NCBI GenBank assembly: GCA_027575805.1
Contig: JANBPU010000063.1
Location: 1 to 64,000 of the forward strand
Direction of reading: 5' to 3'
Length of the DNA: 64,000 nucleotides
From: Mycoemilia scoparia
Taxonomy: Eukaryota > Kickxellomycota > Kickxellomycetes > Kickxellales > Kickxellaceae
The position numbers and the translations under genes are program-made. Positions 54,765 to 64,000 of the stretch are shown piece after piece (the first letter of the stretch is position 1; each line of letters starts with the position of its first letter). The notes below the pieces were generated by a model. That model had not been told where the DNA came from and ran no database searches. It worked only from the letters and a program-made list of their open reading frames with translations.

Positions 54765-57275
54765 TTTGTAGAGAGCAAGCGGACACAAACAAGTGCACAC
54801 GCGCCCAAGGATTCAAAGGTACAAAGTGTAGTTTTGTATAATATAGAGAGATAGATAGTTTTTGGTTAGTTATAGATTAGAGATATATATATATATATAT
54901 GTGTGTGTTTTGGTGCTGATGATATAAGAATTAGTATGGACAGCTGTTGTTGGTGTGGCGGTTAGTTAATGGCACGTATCAGAACTCGATATTGTCATAT
55001 AAATGTACATAAAACACAGAGATAGACTGACTAACTGACCGACAGAGACAAAGGGGACAGGGTATAAAAAATACAAGGGAAAGTAACCCCCTAAATCAAG
55101 GGTGGAATTGAAAGTAGGTGTTAAAAATCAGAGACCAAGCTAAATACAAGAAGGGGGAGAGGAAAATGAAAGCGAGAGAAGGATAGAGGAATCTAGATAA
55201 ACTCCTGGACTAATAATTGACTCCTCTAAAAAGACTTTAAATGTTTCCCCGGATTTTGGTCGTTGTAGCTGCTTCTGCTTTTGCCGCGTAGAACGGAATA
55301 AATGGCACCACTGGCAAATTAAGCAAGAGACAGATAGACAGACAGAGAGCAAACGAACGAGGGAGAAATGGCAGGGAAAGCAGCACGTCGCCACCACTCG
55401 AGAAAATTGGGAGGATAGCTGGCTGGCTATAAGGAGGGTCTCGATCCTAACAAAATGGCGACATGGACCAACGGTTTTAGAGTCCATTGATGACCAGCCC
55501 CACCCTTCTCCCCACACGCAGGCAGAGAATATCCAAACGATCAATTCGCATATACTTTTACATAGGTAGTCAGAGAGGGGGTCGCAAAATACCGGCACCA
55601 CAACATAGTAAAAACTCTCCATCAACCACGGACATGCCAACTTCTGTAAGCGTAACTTGACGAATCAGACCAAACGATCATTCAAAAAGGTTGAGACTTG
55701 GTGTATGGACAAAGCCGGGAATATTTGATGACACAACAGAACGGATAGGACAGTGGTGGGGACAAAAGAAAGAAGTGCTTCCAGAGAACATTATTCGGAA
55801 ACGCATGGTCAATGGAAACAAGATTAGTGGTCCAAACCGATTTGAAAGGATCATCCAAGGCCAAAGATGAGAGGAATCATCTCTCACATGTATCCTGTAT
55901 TAGGTGGCCGAGACATATAAACATTTTTATCCGTCACCACATGTGAGAAGATAAGTAAGCAGTGACCCAGACCGTATATGCAAAGGCTACTATCAGCGTC
56001 ATTATCGGCATCGTTGTTGGTGAACTTGGCACTATTCCCTTGGGAGAACTTTAGCTCGGACTTTCGTACCAGTTCTGGGAGGAGGAGAATATTGAGCAGC
56101 AGATAACGAGCAATACATAAATAATTCGGCTAGAACTATTTGTTCTATTGCTATGGCTCTGTTTTGTTCTGTCCTAGCAATGACCAGGGATCCCGCAAAA
56201 CTAGTTTTGTAATGCATGGATTAAACTTTATACCCGCACGTCCACTACGCAGCGCACCACTGGAATACCAGCGGCAAGTCATAGCTCTAGATTCCCGAGT
56301 CTACTGCTACGATGATAATCGTTTTTTATAGACGATACACAGGTACGACGCCCCTCTCTCAAAGGCATTATTGATATGGCTAATGGCAGTATAGACAAAC
56401 CCCATCCATACACAAACATGGTTGAGCCTTGAAAAATATCAGCGACTGGTTATCACCCGTGGATCCCAAGTTCCAGCCTGTGCTCTGTGTGCGTGTCTCT
56501 TTCAGGGCACCAGGCGAATAGTGGCATGAATTACGGATAATCCTGCTTGTGAGAACAAGGCTTCATCCAAACCAACTTCTCTTTATAGCCTCACTGCCTC
56601 TCTGTATTTTTGCCACGTTTGTCTGTCATTGCAGCTGCAGAGAATTGAGATCAGCAATAATGCCAAAGCCATAAAATTCTGTGGTGACTTTGTTCATATG
56701 CCATGTTATGTTATCATAACCAAAAGAGTGAAGGAAGGGAGATGGGATAGCCGTTGCGGTAATATTGGCCTGATGTGGTTTGAGGTGGATACACCGATAT
56801 GGGATTGATGACAGGACTTTGTCTGTCTGCCTCTTAACGCAACGTAGGGGAAAGGGGGAAGGAGTGTTGAAGGGATTGTAGGAAATATGGTCCGGTCCCT
56901 CTGTCTGTCTGAGTCCGAAAAGAATAATAATAATAGCAATAAACGAGAAGAATGTAGTAGTATGACAATATACCAGCACAGCATTAGGCATAGACAATTG
57001 TGTGAGAGATAGAGCGTACACTGCTCGAAAGCATGTAGCAACGCAAGGCACAACATATTCCATTATGATCAAAGATGAGATTGCATGGCTCTCTCATTTG
57101 CATGGTGTGTGTCTATGTGGTTCGGGCACAATGGACTCTCTCCCTCTCTCACTGTCTTCTGGTCAGCTTGTCCGTCTATCTTTGACTTCTCGCCAATAAC
57201 TTGCCAATAACTTATCAACAACACAACAGCTGTCAAAATAGATAAATTGTATATAGGGTATTGATTTGTACTTAC
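54765..57275. other. long putative intron / upstream region of the LAMMER kinase gene
   Basis: If the upstream exon belongs to the kinase, this is most of a 2.7-kb intron; otherwise it is promoter and intergenic. It contains a (TA)n run at about 54882-54900. Open frames here lack recognised domains and have atypical Cys/Leu-rich composition. Confidence 0.5.
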
Positions 57276-58457
57276 ACCTGAGTTAGTATTTTGTATATTG
57301 TAATGGTGATTATGACTTTGATAGTTATTGCCAGTATGCTGAATCTTGGTCACTGTATTGGCTCCTGGTGCTGTTTGTTTTTTAGCACGCTGTCGTTTAG
57401 GCTTTGAAGCAGTCGTGGCTGTGTTACCAGATGTTGCGGCTGCCTGGCCTTGATTCTTTCTCCGGCGTTTTGTTTGACGTGCTGGTTGTGCTTGAGCTTG
57501 TGTCTGAGCCTGAGCCCTGGTTTGACGTCCTGCTGTCGTCGCCGTATTGGCTACGGGCTGTTGTGGTGGTGCAACCTGCTGTTGTAATTGCTGCTCAAGC
57601 CATGGTCGTGCATTCAGACGTAAATTATATCTAGAAAATCCGACAGCTGGCGGTGCTAATGAGACATTCGGAAAGCTGGAAACATTAACACCTCCTCCGC
57701 CGACGGCGGCGGCTGCTATCGCAGCAGCAATGGCTTCAGCATTGGATCCTGGCATCAATGTTGGGGTAGCACTGGTGTTGTTATTATGAGGTGCCATCAT
57801 ATGTGTGTAGCTGACACCAGGCTGCTGCTGCTGCAAAGCTAGCTGATGATGATGTTGCTGCTGCTGTCGAATGTGAAGCTCTTGCTGTTGGCCATAGGAT
57901 AAAGCGGGCTCATTTTGCTTGGATGCGTTATGTGCCACGGACCGAGTAATGTATCTAGGCGTATGTTGTTGTTGGGACGCTTGCAATGCTTGTGCTGTAA
58001 AAGGCATAATGGCGCTTGCATTCCTGTTACTATTTTGGCTGGGCTGGAAGCCAGATGTTGCAGCAACAGTTATAAGCTGCTGCTGGTGTTGTTGCTGTTG
58101 GATTGGATTACTGGCGATGATACCTTGTGGACTAGAATGTGGAATTTGTGAAAAATAGTAAGGATGGGCTGTGTATTGGGTTTGGCTAGCAATAACTGTT
58201 GGAGTAGTCGCTGCTGTGGCTGCTGATAACGAAACACCGATGTTTTCTTGTTGTTGCTGCTGCCGCTGGGCCAAGCTGATGCCAGATCGATGTCGCCGCT
58301 GCCGGGGCTGTGGAGGTGGTGGCTGTTGCCCATAGATGTTGGGCCGGGTATCAGGCTCATCCTCATCATCGCTATCCTCGATAACTATGACCTCTCTATC
58401 AGCTGGCGGAGGCATATTGGCATGGTATGACCGCTGCCAGTCCATAATGGTGGACAT
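57276..58457 (-). CDS. putative N-terminal exon of the LAMMER kinase (Q-rich, nuclear-type)
   Basis: 394 codons run from the ATG at 58457 to a consensus donor (GGT|GTAAGT) at 57275. The N-terminus MDWQRSYHANMPPP then EVIVIEDSDDE resembles the DW..FY..G.P.E-IIVIDD motif that I recall at the start of ascomycete LAMMER kinases. Poly-Q/H segments follow, then basic patches suggesting nuclear localisation (KRRRK near 335, KPKRQRAKK near 355). The exon ends in phase 0, and the CAG acceptor whose last base is 54555 is also phase 0, so splicing would fuse NTNSG directly to VGTTMLRPPWDD. The join needs a 2721-nt intron. Alternatively this is a separate gene, or the first exon of an alternative promoter. 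Confidence 0.6.
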
Positions 58458-61033
58458 TTTTGCGTTCAAATTGCGGTGGTAGCACCAGGCCCAGAATTGT
58501 AAATTGGGTGCAGTCTATTTTTGGTGGTGTGGTTCTGGCAATGGTAGGAATGCAGGGGGCCGTGATAGTGATAGTGGCAGCGATAGGTATGGTGTCGGCG
58601 CGCTGGAAACGAATAGCTGGGCTGGGTGTATGTGTGTGTGGCCTAGCCCTGGGCCAGATAGCTTGAATGCGAGCGGGCAAATTGGCTGCACAATAGTGTT
58701 TGCAGCTTAAAAACGAATGCCGGGGAGTAATGCGGGCGGGGCGAGCCAGAACGGCTCAGCAGAGATATGATATGGGCAGGAGTGGTGTCTGCGGCCGGGA
58801 ATAGAATAGAACGAGAGGTTTAGAGGCAAAATGGAGAAGAAACGAAGGAATCAGACATGGCCGGCCAAAAGCTAGAAGAGACTATGTTGGCAGGGAGCAG
58901 GAGGGCGCAATAGCGCTAGCAGCATCAACGCACATAAGCGTACAAGCCAGAAAAGCGCCATCGCAGCGGCTTGTGTGTAATCGAGCGCTCACACAACCAC
59001 AGCAAAAAAGGCAAATCAAGGCAAAATGGGAGCCAGAAAAGCGCACATCCTGGCTGGCATGCCTTACAACAGCCAGCCAGCGCAATTGCAGCATATTTGG
59101 GGCGAGCTGGATATGCCTGGTGAGGAGAGTAACAAAAGAGCCGAATTGGCACAACAAGAATCACTGAAAACCCGAACGAATCTCCACCACACCTCGTTCT
59201 CCTTCATCAGGCCAACACAGTAGCAGCAGAAGAATCTTTATTAGCGAAGGACTCAATCCCACCTGTCAAAAGCAGCGCCAAACAATACTCAAAGCCGTGT
59301 GGGGTGTGACACACTGACCGCCCTGTCGTCAATGGCCTGCGTGGCCCACATCAACAAACGTGCTTTTCCGCTCTTCAGATACCTCGCCTGCCCTTTGTGC
59401 ACCCACCCCTGCTGCCCCTCCCAGAAAGCCTTTTCTCCTGCTTTCAGCAAAATTTATCTACTCCCCCTCCTACTGGCGGTGGCTCTCTTTCTTGTGCGCG
59501 GCCGTTCCTTGCCCCCAGCTGTTTACACGACTCGCCCAATTGCCATTCGCCCATCCCATGACGCTCTGATATTGATGATGGCGGAGGTGCGGTCCTGCCT
59601 GTATCTGGAATGGCTGCTTGCTGTAGCGCTGTCTCCGCACACCAGAAAACGCCCTCACTGTACCAGCGCACACGATCGCCACTGTGCCTGCCCTTTTATC
59701 CATATCTGGCGCCAGAGCCAACACAGGGCATATCTTTCCTAGGAATTTCCCGTTTCCATCAGAAAAGCATACTCCGAGCTCCATCATCGCACATCTGCAA
59801 CTGCCTGTCAGCCTGTGTGTCTGCACTCGCATTTTAGCCCCCATCCTCCCTCGCTCACATACATACACGACCTCCACCAAGCCTCCGCCTGGTACTGCTG
59901 CTGTATTTGCAAGACCAGCGTGGCTGCTCCTATTACTGCAGCAGACAGAGAGGCACTGCTGCCTCTAATGTGTTGGAGCTCGTTTACATCACCAAAAAAC
60001 AACCCCTCCGAAAAATTATCATTTGCTGCTGCCACTGCCCTTCTCTGCTCTCAAAGAGTCCTCATGCCTCTTCCATTCTGCTCTCTGTTTATGTGTATGT
60101 GCTTGGCGGCGGCTCGTTACCATTGAGAGCCAAACCCACAACACTCGAATGTAGCGGTTCTTATTATTGGGGAGCTACAATAAGCTGTCTGAACCTGCTG
60201 CTTGTGGGCTCTTGGTTAAGTCTCCACACTCGCCCGCCCACCCAGCCAGATACAAATAAATTGCCTAGGCTTGTGCATCTGTGCCATTAGCAGCTTGGCT
60301 GTCTAGATAGATAATAAGCGTGTGTGGGTTTACAATGCTTTGGCTTTGCTGGTCCCATTAGTTGGCCCTGGTGGGACTCTGCGGCTATGTGGGTATGTCA
60401 TCAGCTTGTGGAAAATCTAGTGACGGCACGCTGCTGCTGCTGCTGCTGCCCCCTTGCACTGTGTTTGCTACGAGCGCCTCTTCTTATGACGCCTGGCAGT
60501 GCTGATGTAGTTTTTGGTTGTGCCAATGCAATGGCTATTTCTGTCTGACTAGTCACACTATTGCGGATCTTCCATTCCTGTCTGCCTGCTTCTACTCTTT
60601 CGCTATCAAGTTTACTATTCAGCCATTCATCCACCTGCCATCTATCAATTGCATCCATCCCATGTCCAGCTTGGACATGGCGGCCCAGCAGCAACAACCA
60701 CGTCTCCTGTTGATTGATTCTGCTCTTCTCTTTCTGTGACATATCCTGAGTTCATTTTTAATTGTTTCTTTGCAGCAGGGTGTATACATATCCGCCACCA
60801 TCATCACCAAATACAATACATTTGCCTGTGCGGATCTCCCCAACCCCCCTGCTTTCTCGCAAATTCACATCTGTGTGTGCGAAAGCGTGGCCTAAATCCC
60901 AGCCTCCAAACTCCTTGATCCTTTCCATCGAGTCTTGGCATAGGCTAGTTAAAACAAAGCATAACAAAGCACTGGCGCTCTGGCATCTATAATAAAATCC
61001 TGCCCTGTCCTGATATTGATATATATATATATA
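58458..61033. other. GC-richer region upstream of the LAMMER kinase
   Basis: Visibly richer in G+C than the surrounding DNA, with CTG/CAG runs (60431-60450) and many GCC/GGC words. Several open frames on both strands are Cys/Ala/Leu-rich with no recognisable domain. I see no convincing gene; a long leader or regulatory region is the simplest reading. Confidence 0.5.
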
Positions 61034-61129
61034 TGTGAGATTATTTTTGAAGGGCTAGTCATACATTTGGCTGTGGTTGCCCCTATAATCACCGGCCACC
61101 AAAAGGCACTCTTCAAAAGCCATGACCCA
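61034..61129 (-). mobile_element. miniature inverted-repeat element, family A, shortened
   Basis: Termini TGTGAGATTATTTTTGAAGGG and CTCTTCAAAAGCCATGACCCA. The interior CCCCTATAATCACCGGCCACC is in reverse orientation. About 20 bp of the centre is missing. Confidence 0.8.
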
Positions 61130-62140
61130 TTTCATGGAAATATATTGTATATCCTGCCTCTGATGACATATCCTTCGCCTTTCTTTCCCAAATAAGGTGT
61201 CTGGATGTCACTCTGTTATATCACCGTCAGTGCCACGTGACTTTCTTTTAGATTTAGATTTAGATTTACCTTTGCTTTGCCTTTACTTCGGTCTATTTTC
61301 TCCATGTAACTGCACCCTTCCTTTTTCCCATACTTTTATTTTCTTTTTTATGTACTTTTATTTGTGCTATTGTGTGTTAGATTGGTATCAAAGACTTTGC
61401 TCGACTATTTTTGATACCTTTATCTGTTTTTCCTTTCTACTATTACTGCGGCTCGCATTACTAATATTTCTCATTGTTGCATAATAATAGTACTCAGATA
61501 GATGTATGGTATGGATGCTCTTTTTCTTCTTTTGGTTATGTAAATCATAAAATCCGCTTGTTTAGCATTTTTATTTTCTTATTTACACCAATTCCTTTTT
61601 AATACTATTGGTAACTACTAAATGATGACGCCTTCTTCCCTCATAGCTATGGATACGGACACCCCTACATAAATGCATTGGCGATTATGTTAAATTTTGA
61701 TTTTACCCTTTTCTTGAGTTTGTGCCCATGTACCACAAAGCCATGCACACACATACACACTGTTTTATATCTTATACATCTCTTATCTGTCCATCCATTT
61801 TTCCTGCTTTTGGAAACACATTCACGTATACACAGAGAGAAATCTTCAGAATTCTGCTTCTGTTTCAACTTCTCTTTCTTGGCTTGGTTCTGATTGTTGC
61901 TCACTCACACATATTCACTCAAACCCATCGCTTTCCTTAAACTAAAAAAACATACCAAAGTTTTCATTTCTTCTTTTGGGTTTGCACCTTGAGTTCTTCT
62001 TGGTCAGCCCCAAAATTTGCATGGGATATACACAGACCATAATAGCATTTAAACAAGGATGCATCCACACATGCATAAGTACCAACATATTTGACCTCCT
62101 CCCCCTCCTCATTTTACATTTTCTCACACTTATTAATAAA

Positions 62141-62198
62141 CTGGGGTCACCCCCATAATCGTCGACCACCAAATGTACACTTCAAACATTATTGCCCA
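62141..62198 (-). mobile_element. miniature inverted-repeat element, family A, half copy
   Basis: Only the right half remains: CCCCATAATCGTCGACCACC, then ACACTTCAAACATTATTGCCCA. Confidence 0.65.
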
Positions 62199-62611
62199 TA
62201 TGTTATCATACCCACCACAGGCATGCCTCAATGCATCATCGTCAATAACAACAATGAACATGGACCTCAGAATTCCCAACCCAAATAGATCAATCATTTT
62301 TATACTGCATACATTCATTTTTATGTCTGCGCACTTTGTGCTCCATAGTTAGATGCCACATTAACTATTTTTCAATCTATCCCTCTATATATATATATAT
62401 ATATATATGCGGATGCCATTATTCAATGTATTAAAAATTAATTACTATTTATATACAATGTTTACCACCATAGCGACACCAAGATAATGTAGTCAGCTAT
62501 CATTATATATATTGGCATTCTCAACTAGCCATCAATTTTTTGTTTTTATTTTTGCAGCAATTATATTAGCCATGTCTATTATAAAAAGGTCTAGATATAA
62601 ACTCATTTATA

Positions 62612-62717
62612 TGGGTGATTATTCTTGAGGGGTGACCATTTGATAATCAACTATGGTTGTCCCTATAATCGTTGGCTATCAAAGGGTGGTGGTACCCTTC
62701 AAAAAAAATGTTACGCA
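62612..62717 (-). mobile_element. miniature inverted-repeat element, family A, near full length
   Basis: Ends TGGGTGATTATTCTTGAGGGG and CCCTTCAAAAAAAATGTTACGCA, flanked by TA. The interior is TCCCTATAATCGTTGGC, in reverse orientation. Confidence 0.8.
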
Positions 62718-62847
62718 TATTGTATATGTGCATCTACTTCAATTCACTCTATTACATACACAACCATGACCAAAAAGTATTTTATTTTAAAAAGAAGAAA
62801 TAAATCCACTTTAAAAGAATAAAAATTCCAATATATCTGTCAAACAT

Positions 62848-62870
62848 TCACACACACACACACACACACA
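62848..62870 (+). repeat. (CA)n microsatellite
   Basis: About eleven CA units in non-coding DNA. Confidence 0.9.
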
Positions 62871-63333
62871 AATATTCCAGCCACAAAAATAAGCATGATG
62901 GTGGATCGAACCGCTTACCTAATAAGTATAAACAATAAATGTCCTAATCCATGATTGGCTCAATTCTACCAATGTGATTAAAATTTGGTAACCAAGTTTG
63001 GTAATCTCCTCCTTTGTCTTTGTCATGCATGAAAATTTAAGGGTTTACACACTGTTATGCATACATGTTGATGTGGAAAAGGCTTGCAAGGTGTGTGCGA
63101 GTGACCTTCACCCTCATTTTTCGGTTTGTTGTTATTGTTATTATTATTATTATTATTTTATATTAGTCTATAACAACAATGTGTGTAAAAATAATATAAA
63201 AATAAATACCTCTTACCATTAATATTACTATTTTATTTACCAACTATTTGAAAATATACAGCACGGTAAACAAGAGAATATTCTATCTAGGTATTTTTGA
63301 ATCTAGTTCACCAGGTTTAGCTTGAAAAATAAA

Positions 63334-63358
63334 GATATATATATATATATATATATAT
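63334..63358. repeat. (TA)n microsatellite
   Basis: About twelve TA units in the gene-free right end. Confidence 0.9.
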
Positions 63359-64000
63359 TATAGCGAATTCTGGAATAAACATTGGTTTGAATGGCTAAAA
63401 ATAAAAATAATAATACTTTGAATATTCCAGATACACCTAACTGTAGTAATTTGGATACTGCTTCAAGATAAAAAAATATACTAACTTTTTATCCAAGGAA
63501 GATAGGAACCTGAGTACTTTGATATTTGTGTGTGTGTAAGAAAAAAATATCAAAATGCTTGCGTGTCCACACTTTAGTGTCAGCAAAAAGAGTACAGTAG
63601 TATACGCAGCTTATTAACAGTGAGGATTTATTAGCTTTACAATAATAACAGTAGAGTCATTATGTTATGTATACGTATCTCTTCTCTAGTACTGACACAC
63701 ACACACATATATATATAAATATATAGGCAAAAATAGTAATTACTACTATTAAAATAAATATTTGCTTTATCAAAAGATTCCATGGTAAAAAGCTATTTAT
63801 CGATTTTTAAGTTTAATATAGTAGCTTAGTTTCATTTACATTTAATATTTGAGAGAGACAAATCTTTTTCTCTACTGATTATTGTTTTTCTACTTGATTT
63901 AATATACCAAACACACACACACATGTATCTCTCAAAATATAATTAAGACAGCAACAAGATACATAAATGAGTTCTTACCACCAAAAATATACATAAACAT

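Larger units (their letters stand above)
61130..64000. other. AT-rich gene-poor right flank
   Basis: Pyrimidine-rich at 61200-61480, then AT-rich with (TA)n (62385-62408, 63334-63358), (CA)n (62848-62870) and two family A copies (62141-62198, 62612-62717). No gene is supported. Confidence 0.6.

Noticed and set aside
55140..55640. 166-codon frame on the minus strand
   Set aside because: Trp/Cys/Ser-rich translation without domain. Lies in the putative intron or upstream region of the kinase.
56626..57072. 148-codon frame on the minus strand upstream of the kinase
   Set aside because: Cys/Leu/Ile-rich without recognisable motif, no acceptor joining it in frame to the Q-rich exon that I could trust.
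57069..57275. Read-through extension of the Q-rich exon to the stop at 57069
   Set aside because: It passes through a strong GTAAGT donor into a hydrophobic segment unlike the preceding protein. Splicing is more likely.
59299..59742. 147-codon frame on the plus strand
   Set aside because: Composition (Cys, Leu, Arg, Ala) follows local GC content, and overlapping frames on both strands are equally long. No motif.
62895..62920. tRNA-like GGTTCGATCC word on the minus strand
   Set aside because: A perfect B-box word, but the flanking bases do not form a T-arm stem, and no acceptor or D arm is present.
1..64000. CRISPR arrays, bacterial operons, plasmid or viral genes
   Set aside because: None seen. 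Introns, Pol III tRNA structure and all recognised genes are eukaryotic.

Overview
The window looks like nuclear DNA of an early-diverging (Mucoromycota-like) filamentous fungus. Evidence: GT-AG introns of about 90-370 nt, a velvet-domain regulator (fungus-specific), a Gpa-type G-alpha, a LAMMER kinase with a fungal N-terminal motif, and several proteins with long Q/N/S/T tracts encoded by CAG/CAA/AAT microsatellites. Assignment below phylum level is not possible by eye. Composition is AT-leaning and rich in microsatellites. Genes cover well under half of the sequence, and several intergenic spaces are 3-6 kb.

Layout, left to right: small secreted cysteine-rich protein (+, TATA promoter); COG6 (+); tRNA-Ile(AAT) (-); F-box/LRR-like protein (-); mitochondrial intermediate peptidase OCT1 (-); mitochondrial two-box HMG protein in 5 exons (-); AIFM2/FSP1-like flavoprotein with a long Q-rich tail (-); a 4.6-kb gene-poor stretch; eIF2-alpha (-); RIO1 kinase (-); C1 + dysferlin-domain Pex30-like membrane protein (+); a five-exon velvet protein (-), assembled here from exons too short to stand out as open frames; a 4.3-kb divergent intergenic region; G-protein alpha subunit (+); SSF1/Peter Pan Brix protein (+) convergent with a NUP42-like nucleoporin (-); GTP cyclohydrolase II (-); a 128-aa orphan gene (+) inside a cluster of miniature elements; and a LAMMER (CLK-type) kinase (-) whose apparent N-terminal exon lies 2.7 kb upstream. 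The last 5.5 kb holds no gene I can support.

Most genes are housekeeping functions: Golgi tethering, translation initiation, ribosome biogenesis, nuclear export, riboflavin synthesis, and mitochondrial import and DNA packaging. Three are developmental or signalling regulators (velvet, G-alpha, LAMMER kinase), and these have the largest upstream regions. Running through the non-coding DNA is a family of about 116-bp miniature inverted-repeat elements flanked by TA (14 full or partial copies), plus two less frequent repeat families, one of which has a copy inside a velvet intron.
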